NCBI RefSeq assembly: GCF_000204055.1 | Contig: NW_006768813.1 | Coordinates: 620,796 to 684,795, forward strand | DNA: 64,000 nt | DNA from: Melampsora larici-populina 98AG31 | Taxonomy: Eukaryota > Basidiomycota > Pucciniomycetes > Pucciniales > Melampsoraceae | Reading direction: 5' to 3' | Shown: piece after piece, positions 13,029 to 25,279 of the stretch | How positions within the stretch are numbered: position 1 is the stretch's first letter | Layout: each line of letters begins with the position of its first letter | Translations under genes and position numbers: made by a program | Notes under the pieces: model-generated | The model's database searches: none | The model's input: only the letters and a program-made list of their open reading frames with translations | What the model was told of the DNA's origin: nothing

Positions 13029-13785
13029 AATAACCCTTTCCTTTAAAACTTGTGTTGTATGTTTGCATCTTTTTAGAAATGGCTTTCTTGTCAAGCCTTG
13101 ATTGAATGGATTTTAATCAAGCATTGATTCTGTTGTTGTATGTATACTCTTGCACTAATATTTATGTAGATCCCATCTGTTTTCTAATTCACTCGATTCT
13201 CTCTGCGAGGGAACGAAGTTAAAACCACTCATTCTGATACATTGCACGCATACTCTGTAGCTAATCGTACACTTCTTCGAAGCTTCTTCAAGACTTGCCT
13301 CGCATGAATTCCTTTTTACGAAAGAAAAACAAATACATTGAATGCTTTCAAGGTTGATTTATGCATCTCTTCATTTTTATTGTTGCGGAGCATGTTAAAA
13401 TGCAGACAAATATCATTTAATAGTCATCGGGGTTGGTTGCGGCAGGGTTTGAATGAAAGGAGCCCGATTTAACCCCCAAACCATTTACCAGCTCATCTAC
13501 GCCACCCGCTTGAATTATCAGTGGAATGATAGACATGACTCGGAGCATAATGTAAGCGAAAGTAATTTAACATGCGATCGGTGACGCGCTATTTTCTTCT
13601 GATTTGCGTCGCGCCTATATCCTCAAGTCATATGACTTGAAGTTGTAGGCTCTAGCCGGATTTGACCTTGATCAAGTGAATGCACTCGAAGTCTAAAGGT
13701 CGTTTGCTGAAAATCTCAGAAAGAAACTTGAATCCAATCACTTCTAAAAAACCACGCAAGAAGTCAGACAAAGATAGAAGATACG
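13029..13785. other. Intergenic between tandem plus-strand genes
   Basis: Holds the 3' end of the intronless kinase and the promoter of the next gene. No coding signal is seen. CpG dinucleotides are fairly frequent near 13420-13640. Confidence 0.4.
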
Positions 13786-15213
13786 ATGAATGAATTCAAT
13801 CAATTGCCATTCGAGATTATCATCCAAATCTTACAAGAATTCACAATTCAACTGGATGAAGAACGTGAATTTGCATTGGCGCCAACTACTTTAGAACCAT
13901 ACCTTAGAAGATCATCATACGCTGAATTGATCAATTTAAGATTAATTTCTAAAACTTGGTCAAAAGCTGTTATACTATTTTATTTCGAAACCATTTCAAT
14001 AAACGATTCAAGACGTGCGAATGTGTTATTAGATAATTGGGAAGATGATCTATTTGAGCCTTGGTTTGATTGTCCTGTCAAAAGACTCAGGATTGAAAGA
14101 GTATGGTATTCAGTCGAAGAAGGGCCAGCATGGAGAAACGGTTCGACTTCGAAAGAAAGTTCGTGATTTGGGTTATGATCGAATAGTTATGAGTGTTTCG
14201 AAGTACTGACTACAATTTGTTCTGAATGGGTTTTTAGTAGAAAAAAGATCCTTGCCAGTTTCAATGGATCAATTAGCAAGATTGATCAAATTACTCGGGA
14301 AGAACTTGAAGACTTTGAACATCCACTTTATACGTTGTATGGCAGCTTCACCCGATCTGATCAAAGCCATTCAAAGTATCAAAGCCTTGAAATCATTGAC
14401 CATCTCATATGAATCTGGTAAAGAACATGGAACGTACGATGAAGATTCAATGTCAGAATTATTCTCAACGATACCTAAACTTGAAAATCTTTCACTTCAC
14501 CATGACACATTGTTACCTTTTCTTATCAAACCGGCGACTTTACCAAATTTACGTTTCTTTTCTCTGATCCCTGTTGAAAATAATCGCGAAGTAAATTTAT
14601 ATATTACTCAAACTGCAAAAGATACTATAAAAGCTATCGAATTATTTACTGATACTAAATTGACTAGAGGTTTTAAACAAGTTCTGGAACCTATCAAAGA
14701 GACTCTGGAAGGTTTCTTTACAACTTCATTTACCGAACAACTCATGAGAGATGTTACCGATTTGACTTTTCCGAAATTAAGAGTGATTCGAACCCAATGT
14801 CAAGATTATGATGAGGATTTATCAGAAATTTCTTGGTTAGAAGTTCCAATGTTAAAGAATGTCAGAACGATTGTGACAGACTTACACAACAGTGATTATT
14901 ATTGGAGATATGTTTTGAGGTCTTCTGGTCCGGATGGTTTGAAGAAGGTACCTAATTTCAAACATATTGTCTTCACTAAACATAAACATTCTGAAACTCA
15001 AGCTATCAGTTCTAAATTGATTGAAGCCTTTAAATCCTTTGGAGTTCAATGTCATCTCAGTCATGAATTAACATCAGATGAAATTCTGGTTTGTCTAAAC
15101 TTCTTTTTCATCACACAAATATCTTGAGGGGAAAAGTTCACATATATTGGATGCTGACTGTTTCACTTCCTGATCAGGAATTGGATTACAAGCTCAATGG
15201 ACCAATGAAATAA
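13786..15213 (+). CDS. F-box-like protein with leucine-rich C-terminal part
   Basis: Three exons: 13786-14140, 14238-15088, 15178-15213, giving 413 aa. The N-terminus (FNQLPFEIIIQILQEF...LINLRLISKTWSKAV) has the F-box layout: LP-x-E-I-I/L-x-x-I followed by a helix with LRLISKTW, the part that binds Skp1 in SCF ubiquitin ligases. The rest has irregular leucine-rich stretches (LKTLNIHF, LKSLTISY, LENLSLHHD, LRVIRTQ) like fungal F-box/LRR proteins, a large and variable group. The donor of intron 1 is uncertain. 14141 (GTTCGA) and 14159 (GTTCGT) both keep the frame and differ by six codons. The last exon, after a GTTTGT donor, adds ELDYKLNGPMK. F-box assignment is by pattern only. Confidence 0.7.
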
Positions 15214-17604
15214 TTCATTAGCTTCACTCATCAAAACTCTTTGGAATCAAAATTCTCAACAATATTTGTCTTCTTTCTAGAAATTCAAAGTTTCTTACAC
15301 AAAGTCAAAAAGTGCAATAGTTTTGCTGAAGTCTTTTATTGGTAATTACACAAAAATTTATCAGTTGTTATTTCCTGTATTGAAATTGGGAGAAGAAAGA
15401 TTGACAGAATGGGCAAGTTTCCGTCATTGTTTTCAGTGGTGTAAGTAATACATCTTAATTCAGGAAACTCTTGTGGAAGTTGACGTGAGTATAGTGCTGT
15501 ACATATAGCCATCATATGTTTTCAATCTCTGCCTTCAAGAGTGTTCATCCCCAATGACTGTCCAAATTCACAACTCAGTAGAGATGTATGAGCCATAGGT
15601 TATACAAATTTGTTGATGGATAAAAGAAGGGGTTTGGTAAAAATCTAAAAATCACCAAGAATCAATTGAAAGAGATAGTATCATTAGTGAAATTCCCATG
15701 AATAATACACAGCAAGCAAAGCACTTCAATGAGGAAAATACGGGCTTGTAAGTGAAAACCTAGCTGATGCTATTTGAAGCGGATTAAATCATGGAGCTTT
15801 GGAAGACACTAGTCACACTGACAGTCTGTTTCAGTGCAAAAGAAGTTACTGAATTGCAAGGGCAACACAAACTTAGGTTGAGAAGTGGTGCTAGCAATAA
15901 GTGGTCATTAAGATGTGCTCGTGTTTTTCAGAAGTGTTGTAACAGTTTATGCATATTAGCATGGCAGACATGGACATGCACTTAGAGCACATTTGTTCAA
16001 GCATTAATTTATAGACTCATACCAACAAATTGATAGCACATCAGTTACACAACATGCAAGGCACAATGCAAGAAATTGAATTGTGTGACAACTTTGCTGC
16101 AGCTAAGCAAATCACAGCCCTCAAGTTGGCATTGCAAATACTCCACAATAAAATGAAAAAGATCAGCTGAGCATTTTGCCACAGACACAGTAGAACACAT
16201 TGCTACTGAGGTTTGACGCAAGAAAGTGTACCATCACGTCTTTCCTATGATTCTTGTCTATTTACCCCTTTGAGGATGTTTTTCTTTGGTGATATCTGAC
16301 TGTCGGCATCAACACATCATGATTCATCTGATAAGTTGAAATCAAGAGAATTACCTTATTATTGGACACAATCAGCAAAGTAAGTTGCATTTTTGTTTTG
16401 TTTTGTTGTTTGGCAGATAAACACAGCAAAATTCTGCACAATATATACAACAAGATGCAGTCAACATGTATTGGACCTGCAATTTTAATGTGTGTTTTGC
16501 GCTTGCACATTGAGTTACACATGCTATTGTTTGATGTCATGTGTAATGAAAATTCACTTCCAAGCCAAAAAAATCTGATTTGCCTGATACCAACATCCAT
16601 TGACATCAATTTTGTCTACCCAATCATCATGTGGTGTTGTGATTCATTCTGTACATCATAACACCTGTAAGTGTTGTGATGCCACCACAAGACATCCAAG
16701 CAACACAAACACAGAACCCAATCACAGGTCACTGTCAGGCCAGGGCAACCAAAAACATCAGAATATTATTGCATATTTATTGATTAGTTATCAAACAGAT
16801 ATCACAGATTTCTTACGCACATATTGCCCAGTTCTTGTAAATCCATTGACCCATTATTATCAAGCTGTAAGCAGGTTATGATAGTCATTATCCAGTGAGC
16901 ATAAAGTCATAACAAACAGTTTCCAAGTCCTCATCAAGTCAACATATCAGCTGAACTTCTTTTTCCATGACCAGAATAATAGGGCAAGTCATTACTTCAG
17001 CACTATTCCAGGCATATCTGCTTCCAGGTCATAAGGAATAAAAATCACAGAGCATTTGAAAATGATCCAAGTACTGGAGAACACCTCTTCAGGATGCACC
17101 AGACAAAGTGGATAGAAATAAAACTCAGTCTAATCACCTCTGAGACACTTCAAAAGGATGGCTATATAGGGGCAGAGTACACCACAAACTCAAAATTTGA
17201 TGGTACCACAAGCATCCTCATCTTGAACAAGCCACATAGCACTTTAGTAGCACTTAAAGTAGGACACTGGAAAGCTATTCATACAAAAGTTTGTAGTACC
17301 CCTTGTAACACTATTTTGCTAGTTTACAGGGGCACACTTGACAAACCATCATTCCCTTGATTTTTGGTACATTGTGTCATGATTCACTGAAATTTTGATG
17401 TGATTGAATGTAATATTTAAAACACATGTGAATGGAGAATTTCTTGAGATTTCAGGTGTTTGGCCACTAGAATCCATCAACTCAATCTATCTTAGTATTA
17501 CAGGATGTGTTCTGTGCTTTGTCACTATGTTGGGTTCAGAATTACAGCTCCCAAAAGTTGGGCATGGGTGGCAGATAGCAGGATCCTTATTCTATTCCAT
17601 TGGA
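15214..17604. other. CpG-poor repeat-like desert
   Basis: About 2.4 kb with no recognisable gene. By eye CG dinucleotides become very rare and TG/CA common, unlike the flanking genes, suggesting long-term methylation decay. Several 60-115 codon frames exist but have no motif, no signal peptide and no splice support. Confidence 0.5.
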
Positions 17605-17905
17605 CCTTCTCCATCTATTTAATCTGCATAATTCCAATAGTCTGCTGTGATTGTTGAAGATGTCCTTGACCTGGCTTCAAGTAACTAAAATCCAATAGAA
17701 TATTGCCACACAAGTAGAAAAACACATTCTGAGAAGTTAAAGTTGTGATTCTACTCTACAATTAGAATGTAAAACATTTGACTCCTCTTAATAGATCTTT
17801 TGACTCTCATCCAATCTGTCTCAATAGCCATCTCCTTGTCATCTTCTTGAATCCCAATCACTTCTTCCTTTCTGCTTCTCCCTAACAATATGTTTTGGTT
17901 ATAAA
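17605..17905 (-). pseudogene. Relic of the 3' half of the coiled-coil gene at 21841-22855
   Basis: This stretch aligns by eye, same strand, with the 3' end of exon 1, the intron and the first part of exon 2 of the gene at 21841-22855. Matching anchors on the plus strand are TTGACCTGGCTTCAAGTAAC here versus TTGATCTAGCTTCGAGTAAC there, and AAGTTGTGATTCTA in both. Similar blocks follow around CAATAGATC, CATCTTCTTGAATCCC and TATGTTTTGGTT. Many substitutions break the frame, several of them CG to TG or CA. Because intron sequence is part of the match, the copy arose at the DNA level and not from mRNA. The 5' half of the gene is missing. It lies about 300 bases upstream of the orphan secreted gene. 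Confidence 0.75.
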
Positions 17906-18197
17906 TGTGTTTTCACCACTTTCAAAGTGTGTGATATGATGTCCAGACAATACAACTTTGGTGTTTGCAACCATATCTAGATATCAATTTGTTGTTACAT
18001 GTTTGGGGACATTTCAATGACTCATCAACAAATTTGATCTGTGAAGGGAGTATGTGTAATACAATAGCAAAGTGTTTCAGTACATAAAAGTAAGAGAGTG
18101 AGATCAAGTTGAGACATCTGATAATTAACCACCATCAACTGGTCCCAAAAATATTTATTTTACATGCACTTCCCTCTTACTGTGTTGAGATAAAAAT

Positions 18198-20072
18198 ATG
18201 TTTGACTTCAAAAAATTACCTATCTTATGGGTTTATATTTGTTTTGGCTCTTTGATTTCTACCTCTTTCTTAGATGAAAGATTCCTTCAAGATACTGATC
18301 CATCATTGTTTGCATCTCCAGAAGGAATGATTGGTCTCCAAACCTTTCCATCTATATCAGGTCAAGATGCCAGCACTTCTTCAGGTATATTTTTGAATTC
18401 AAATTCCAGGACAAAACATCAAATACAAAGAGATGTGATTGACAACCCTGTCAACCCCAAAGCAATCATACCAGATTTGAATGATCCCTATATAGATGAA
18501 TCTACATCTACTTCATCTGAACTGGGTCAGAGAGAGGATAACCTTCCAAATGATGGGGTGAATACCCCACATGCAGAGGCCATAACAGTAGAAGACCAGG
18601 AGCATACAGATTCATACAGCTTGTCATCAAACATGATGAAGGATCATAGGGGAAAACGTAAGCAAATCCCTACTTATCTTCAAGAGAAAAGAACAAAAAC
18701 TTCATCAGGAATAGAATTTCAGGATGTGACAACTCAGAAAAGCTTGCAAAGAGCTCCATCTATTGAAAATGAGAAGTTGGATAGAAGAATCATGTACTCT
18801 GTCCTCAAATGGCAAGCTAGATTGTCATTAGGAAAGAAATATGGGCTGTCTGAAGAAATCAAATCTTACTTTAAGACAATGAAAGAATATAGTATATCAA
18901 ACATTTCAAACCAATCAAAACAAACTCATTACAAAAAACAAGTTGAGATTGCTTTTGAAAAGATCAAGACTGATCTGGTTTTCAGAATCTTTGGAATAGT
19001 GAATGTGAGCTTTAGAGGGGCGCAGTTTTCACCATTGATACCCCTTTTGCTTGAGGATGCATGGAATTTTCTACAATCTTACCTGGATCAAGAAATCTTG
19101 TGGGTTGATCATGCGAAATTATTGGAACTGACTTTGAACAAAACAAAACCCAATCAACACTTCTTAAAGCCTGGCCAACTCATGATATACACCCTAAGCC
19201 TATCAAAACAAACAAACATGCCTTCAAGCCTGACATTAAAAGTGATAAGAGATTGGAAAAGATTATCAACTTATAAGCAAGTTATATCCAGAATATCATT
19301 GGACCCTGCATCTCTATCAGTTGACTGTGCAAGATTGTATCAAGAAAGGGGAGAAGAAAAAAAGATCCGAGCTAGAAACCCCACACACTCAAATCAATTA
19401 GATACTCCCCCAGTTTCATTAATTGATACAAACACTGGAGGACAAACATTTGCCCTCAGAAAGTTCTCCAGCTTTATAAAGAGATCTGGAAATCAAATTA
19501 TTGGGGCACAAAGAAGTCAAGCAGTTGCAAATTTTTTCACCGACTTCAGTAAAATGATGTGGGACAGCTATCAAGGAAATATGAGACCAATTGGTCAATC
19601 CATAGATGCTCCAACCAACAAAGTGGGTCTTAGTTGGGCCATAGTTGAGGGTGCAATGAGAGCTGCCCAAGAGTCAATCACACCCTCCTTCATAGGCTTG
19701 TTGGGGCTCATGCATCCAGAAAAAACCTCCCCCATGGCTTGGGATGATATTTATGAAAATGGCTGGGAATTCTTGAAATCCTATTTTTCTACATGGCATA
19801 GATATATTTCAGAAACTGCACATCCAATATTTTTTGATCCACCAAAGGATGCAAAAGATGAGATTGAATGGGCCAACGTCAAGGAAACACTTCATTACCT
19901 GCATAGACTGTCTTGTGATAATGCTTTCCCTTGCAGGCCTATATGGTACCTTGTGGACTTGTGGTATGATTCAATAAGAAGTGATAGTAACACCATGTCT
20001 TCAAACCTCAATGTTTTACCCCCACACCGGGAAAAAATGAAAATCAAGTGCATCCAATTGGATGATCAATGA
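18198..20072 (+). CDS. Secreted orphan protein, 624 aa (candidate effector family)
   Basis: Single long exon. The N-terminus has a short charged start and a hydrophobic core (LPILWVYICFGSLISTSF), a good secretion signal. Residues about 30-150 are Ser/Thr/Asp-rich and look disordered. A basic patch follows (HRGKRKQIPTYLQEKR) that could act as a nuclear localisation signal. From about residue 190 the protein looks folded and helical (VLKWQARLSLGKKYGLSEE, LIPLLLEDAWNFLQSYLDQE), with tryptophans in repeated WxFL contexts (AWNFLQSYL, GWEFLKSYF), suggesting two related helical halves. No known domain is recognised. A broken paralogue sits at about 26.5-27.5 kb, so this is a family. Coding DNA is nearly free of CpG, like the surrounding desert. 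Role in host interaction is inference from secretion, novelty and location. Confidence 0.8.
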   Translation: MFDFKKLPILWVYICFGSLISTSFLDERFLQDTDPSLFASPEGMIGLQTFPSISGQDASTSSGIFLNSNSRTKHQIQRDVIDNPVNPKAIIPDLNDPYIDESTSTSSELGQREDNLPNDGVNTPHAEAITVEDQEHTDSYSLSSNMMKDHRGKRKQIPTYLQEKRTKTSSGIEFQDVTTQKSLQRAPSIENEKLDRRIMYSVLKWQARLSLGKKYGLSEEIKSYFKTMKEYSISNISNQSKQTHYKKQVEIAFEKIKTDLVFRIFGIVNVSFRGAQFSPLIPLLLEDAWNFLQSYLDQEILWVDHAKLLELTLNKTKPNQHFLKPGQLMIYTLSLSKQTNMPSSLTLKVIRDWKRLSTYKQVISRISLDPASLSVDCARLYQERGEEKKIRARNPTHSNQLDTPPVSLIDTNTGGQTFALRKFSSFIKRSGNQIIGAQRSQAVANFFTDFSKMMWDSYQGNMRPIGQSIDAPTNKVGLSWAIVEGAMRAAQESITPSFIGLLGLMHPEKTSPMAWDDIYENGWEFLKSYFSTWHRYISETAHPIFFDPPKDAKDEIEWANVKETLHYLHRLSCDNAFPCRPIWYLVDLWYDSIRSDSNTMSSNLNVLPPHREKMKIKCIQLDDQ

Positions 20073-21840
20073 TTTCCAATCAATTAAGGGAAACAACCAA
20101 ATTCAAACCACCAGAGGAGTTTGTCTGCACACTCCTTTTAAGTTTCTGGATATTTTGAACTTCTTTCAATACATTTCTAGCTGTTGTAGGAGATATCTTA
20201 CATTGTGTTTCATCTGATATTTTCAGCTAAACATCTTTCCACCTTGTTGCCTTACTAAACAGTTTCTTGAATACAAGAGTGTTCTTCCAAAAGGTTCTTT
20301 GTACTTCACCTATCACAGTATCAATCACAATATTTTAGCATTATCTGTGAGGTCTGCCATTTCCCTTTCATATCTAGGTAGAATACCATCATTCCTTGTT
20401 TGTCTGCAAATTCTGCATTTTTGTCTCAACTGCCCAGCAACCGGAACTTCATATGGATAGTGGGGCATGTCAAGACTGTGGTAACCATAAGTTTTGAGCC
20501 AAAATCTATGGCCCACCAAAAATCTAGATTTTTTGAGAAAATGGATACAATTCCAAAAGACTTCTTTACAATCTAATTCCAAAAATGATTTCTCAGCCCA
20601 AACAAAGACGATTTTCTTATATTTTCACCATAGAAGTTTGGATTTTTCACTGGCTGTTACAGAATTGTGGGGTCAAAGACGTGAAAAATTGATTCAGAGT
20701 TACAAATGTCTTGACATGAGCCACCATAAATTAGAACCCACAGTGTGAGTCCAATACAAAAGTGCTACCAACAATGATGTCTTGGATTCAAATTCCAAGG
20801 TGTCCTTGGATGAATGTCCTCAGATGTGGGATGCAAGATTTGATCCGAGGCTTTTGTCAAGGCCAAAGAAATTCTAGAATCATCCACCACCTTAATGGAC
20901 ACCCAGAAATATGTATATGAGCACACCTGGAATTTAAACAGCCACATATTTTTTTGGCAGTGAAGTAAGCTCAAATATACCCTTGGCTCAGCATTAGTCC
21001 CATTTTGTAGGGTGGTTTAAACTTTGGCCGCCAGAATTACACCATCTACCACACCACCTGGATCTGGGAACTACACCACATTGTTTTAGGTAAAAGGCTT
21101 GGCCTTTTTGTAAGTAAAAGCAGTCCTGACCCACTAATTACCCTCACTGAAGCTTACAAACAGTGTTTTCCAAAGCCTTCCAGCTACAACTTTTCAAGGA
21201 AACATTCAGTTCATATTTTTTTTCTAGAGATGAGGAACAGTCTTCAATTCTAATCAAAAGACCAGGGGCCCCTGCTTTTGATATTTATAAATTTTGGTGA
21301 CTCTGGTGACTTGGAAATACATTGTAATTGATTCTATTGAGGTCAACTGGGAAGCATATCCCCATCAAGTGTCTTTATCCTCATAAGTAATGTAGTGAGA
21401 TAGATTCAAAAACATAAGATTTTTGAAGCTTCAGATCTAGATACACAGTGTTGAGATCAAGATAATTGTAGTATCTGTCAAGCTCAAATTCAATTGCTTT
21501 GAAAGAAGTCACATTCTTGGCAATGAAAAACCTTCAAAGAAATATCTTTGTCAATGAACATTACATATTATATAAATTCACAATGTGATATTTCTCAATC
21601 ATCTGATACCCTGCACCACTAAAAAATATTTTTGGAAAATAATAGAGTCAGACTTCCTACAAATAAATCTTGCACGCAGCTGAAAGCCATCTCAATTCGA
21701 AAAATCCTTAAGCCCTTGATAATCAATAACATATAATCCAAACCACAGCCATCTTCACCAGTCAAATATTACTCTAACCAAACAACGTTCATGATCAACA
21801 CAAATCACATCAAAAAATTACTCATCATCAAGATGAAATT
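20073..21840. other. CpG-poor intergenic region containing a small inverted-repeat element
   Basis: No gene is recognised between the orphan secreted gene and the coiled-coil gene. It contains the inverted-repeat element annotated separately at 20466-20718. Remaining sequence is AT-rich and CpG-poor. Confidence 0.45.
20466..20718. repeat. MITE-like element with short terminal inverted repeats
   Basis: The left end CATGTCAAGACTGTGGTAAC (20466-20485) pairs with the right end GTTACAAATGTCTTGACATG (20699-20718): an exact 11-base outer arm, a short mismatch, then GTAAC/GTTAC. No coding capacity. A partly similar sequence in the same sense (AAAATCTATG, CCAAAAA and CTAGATTTTT-like blocks) occurs at about 53.23-53.45 kb, so it is probably a dispersed family. 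Target duplications were not found with confidence. Confidence 0.5.
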
Positions 21841-22855
21841 TCAAGGATTAGATAATAAAGGAATCTTCACTTTATCCCAAAACACATTACCAGTCACACT
21901 AATCAATTCTCTAATCTTTGTTCCTTCTTCAATAGATTCTTCTCTAGTTTTCACCAATTGATTTAATTCAGTTGAAACTTCTTCAGCTATTTGATCTGCA
22001 TAATTTAGATTATCTGTTGTTGTTGAAGAAGAAGAAGACCTTGATCTAGCTTCGAGTAACTGCAATCGCAATAAAAGAAAGATGATTACTAGTTAGTAAG
22101 TCTTTTTGAACTAATTAAAAAGGTTAAGGAACGAATTTAGATAAGACGAGAGGATTTCTTGAAATAATGAAGGAAATAAGAAAACATACATGTTGAGCAA
22201 CTAAAAGTTGTGATTCTAATCTGGCATTAGAACATAAACTATTTCGATTCTTTTCAATAGATTTCTTAATCCTAATCCAATTCTCTTCAATGATCATTTC
22301 TTTTTCATCTTCATTAAATTCGAATCCCTTCTTTCCTTCTTTTACTTCTTGATCCTTTTCTAAAGTATTTTGGTTTGTTGACGAACCAAAATAAATTTCA
22401 TAACAATCTTTAGCTAAAGAAATTATAAATGAATAAACACTTTCAGCTGTGATCGAATGTAAAAGTAAAACAGATGAATCTCTTAATTTCATATTAAGAT
22501 AACAAGGATCTTTTGAAGGAATTAAATCATCTAATAATGCTTCTGAATTTAATCCTTTATGATCATTGAAACTTGAGATAGCCTTTTCTTTTGATTCAGG
22601 TTTTGTTAATTCAGGTTTCGAAGGAGTTTCAGTTGATCCTGAGAGGAAGTGAAGTAATGCTTGATTCTCAGTTTCTTGTTTTCTTGCTAACTCAAGTAAT
22701 TCGAATCCAAAGGTATCACTTCCTCCATCTTCCTGGGTAATACTAGGTAAAACTGGAGGTGGTGATGCAATCCGTTGAGTTGGTTCGATCGTAGATTCAG
22801 TATCTTCTTTCAATTGATCTGTTGGTGGTGACGGTGATGTTGCTCGAGAGGCCAT
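21841..22855 (-). CDS. Coiled-coil protein of unknown function, 294 aa
   Basis: Two exons: 22855-22190 and 22059-21841, joined in phase 0 across a 130-nt intron (donor GTATGT, acceptor TTGCAG). The N-terminus is Ser/Pro/Thr-rich with many acidic residues. A hydrophobic helical section in the middle (SSVLLLHSITAESVYSFIIS) is followed by KDCYEIYFG. The C-terminal third is strongly charged and helical (EKEMIIEENWIRIKKSIEK, then EEVSTELNQLVKTREESIEE), consistent with a coiled coil. No family signature is recognised. CpG content is low but the frame is clean, and a decayed copy of its 3' half exists at 17.6 kb, which supports this being the functional source. It is tandem with trm82, whose stop lies 457 bases upstream. 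Confidence 0.75.
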
Positions 22856-23312
22856 GTTCTAGTCTAATAACTTCAATCGAAATATGTAGACTGAGTGGTT
22901 CATCGTGTGAAGATACAACAAGCGCAATACATACCACCTTGAAGGTCGCGGATATGTATATATCCGATTTAACCTAACCAGGTAGCTCGATAAGGCTGGA
23001 TATCCATTATCCGTGTACAGCAATCGCCCACCTCACTTTTGCTCACAATGAGAGCGAAGTTATGGATAGTATTGACTCAAACTTTCTAGAACCCTTTCAA
23101 GCTACCTTGTCGTCCCGCTTTGAAATTGTCCTACTGCTGGCATTGGCAAGTATGTATTTATGACCATTTTGATACATAGCTGGACTATAAACGCGGACAT
23201 CTAATGACCGTGGTGCGATTGACTTGAACAAATTTGCAAACATAATCTACGGTAGCTATATACATTTTGTGCTTTGATAGCGCATCACTTTTTCAAACAT
23301 CTCACTCCATTC
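22856..23312. other. Short intergenic region between tandem minus-strand genes
   Basis: Contains the promoter of the coiled-coil gene and the 3' end of trm82. No other feature is seen. Confidence 0.4.
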
Positions 23313-25279
23313 TCAAGTAGTTTTAGACTGTAATAAATCACCAACTCTTTGATTACTCAACATTCTACCTTCCTTCTTTTTCCCTTTACCATTCTGATTA
23401 GGTGTTTGTTTATTTTTCTTCATAGGTGGTGGTTTATTTGTATCATCATTTTGACCATCCTCTCGATCAAATGGTTGTGGTCCTTTGTGAAAGAGTAATA
23501 ACTCTGGGTATAATATAGTTGATGTTGGTATAGGGTTTGTGCTAGACTCTATTGGTTCAAAACATTCAATTCGTCAATAAGATAAAGCTACATTCAAGGA
23601 TGATAGAATGGGTGGTTTACCTTCAATTGAGCAATTTGTATTCAAGTTGTCTAAACCGGATATGATGGTTTGTGATTCGGAAATCTGAAGCAAAACAAAT
23701 GTAAAAACTGAGCACTTAGTCCGAAATACTCGAACTATATAATTTAGACTCACCCGATCCTGGTTAATGACTAAACCTCTTAGAGAACCTTTTGGTTCGA
23801 GATTTTGTTCAGTTTTGTGTGATTGATCGACTGATACCAATAATTCATGGTTGGACGTATCCACCATGTCAAGAACTGGTAGATTGAAGTCATGGTAGCG
23901 GACTTCAACCGAATTATCACCAGTAGGAGACAAAATAGATGAAACCGATAATACGGCTACTACTGATGAACTGCAGTGGTCATCAGACCTAAAATTTGAG
24001 ACACTAGTTATCAAGAAAAATCCGACTTACCCAACTGAAGATACAATAACATATCGCTCATCATCTGCCTTGGCCCCACTAGTGCAGATCATGTTGTTAA
24101 TACACATTTCTGGTGATATAGGTTTTTTTTCTGTGCAAGCTTCCGATGGTTCATCGGCTTTCTGGTTTTCGGTAGGTTTTGTCGACTTATCTGCAGTTGG
24201 TGGATCACATGGAGCGCCAATCTTCACGGGCACTTTCGCCTCACCATTCTCAACCTTATTCTGTTGACGTTTTTGATTTTTTCTCGATTTGATGAACCAT
24301 GCTTCTTTTTCAGGCTGAACTTTTAACCCAGCTGAAAGTCCTTTGACGAAAATCTTTTGCTTCAATTTAGCTTCTTTAACATCCCAAACATAGATTTCAT
24401 CATCCCCTCCACCACTGATAAGAACTCCAGTTTGTCCACTATTATCAGGTACCCAGAGAAGTGCGCCTACAAAACGTTGATGGCCTAGAAGAAAACTTTC
24501 GATAGACCAGGCATTAGGATAGCGCGAAAGTCTGACATGTTCGTCGCGATCCGCAGAGACGAGAAGTGGGGTAGGTTGAATGGGGATGAAAGTGAGAGAT
24601 GTAAGGATCGAAACGTGACCACCGATAGGTGCCAATGCGATTGTAGGTTTCGTGGGCTGATCCTTTGTTGTTTTTTCTGGTGTACTCTCTTTGAGTTCTT
24701 CGTCAGGATCCGATGCAAAGACTAGATTTTCAGATCCTTCGATCGGAAGACTGTGAGGATTTCATCATCAACATGCGTCCGAGTGATTTAGTGCGGGAAG
24801 GTATGAGGACCTGACTTGTAGATATCTCCAGACTTGTCACCAATCACGATATGTTTACCATTAGGAGAGATCAAGAGAGCAGTTGCGCGTTTGGATAGTG
24901 CTCTATTGATTACAAAACAACTCAAAATTGATGTCAACTTGTTGATTTTGAAGCTTGTGCACAATATTATTAAAACTTACCTAGATTGTAAAAGCCGCAA
25001 TTCAGGTAATTCCCAAGTATTCAAAAGTTTATCTTCACCAGTACTAATCAAGAGTGAACGAGTTTGACCAGTTGATTCAATTTTTTGTTGATGGATGGCC
25101 ATTAAACGGATTAAGCCAGAGTGAGATCCATTGGTATGATTTGGTGACTTTGGATCAGATACATGCGTAGATATGATTTGACCATTTCCTAAATCTGCTA
25201 CTTGAAGATGAGCATTAGATGCTATTACTAATAATTTCTTATCAGCACTTCTTGTTAATCTTTGACAAGGAATTCTCAT
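23313..25279 (-). CDS. trm82: tRNA (guanine-N7)-methyltransferase non-catalytic subunit, WD40 protein (Trm82/WDR4)
   Basis: Trm82 is the WD40 partner of Trm8; together they make m7G46 in tRNA. Six exons: 25279-24981, 24902-24816, 24750-24031, 23988-23754, 23684-23621, 23548-23313, giving 546 aa. Diagnostic segments: LLISTGEDKLLNTWELPELR, ATALLISPNGKHIVIGDKSG, then APIGGHVSILTSLTF, LVSADRDEHVRLSRYP, and NAWSIESFLLGHQRFVGALL. The SADRDEHVRLSRYPNAW block with a following LGH is characteristic of Trm82/WDR4 beta-propellers. Long low-complexity inserts between blades, rich in Lys, Glu and Pro, make it longer than yeast Trm82. The C-terminal tail is basic (NGKGKKKEGRMLSNQRVGD). It is divergent from the Pbi2-like gene with 286 bases between start codons. 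Confidence 0.92.
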
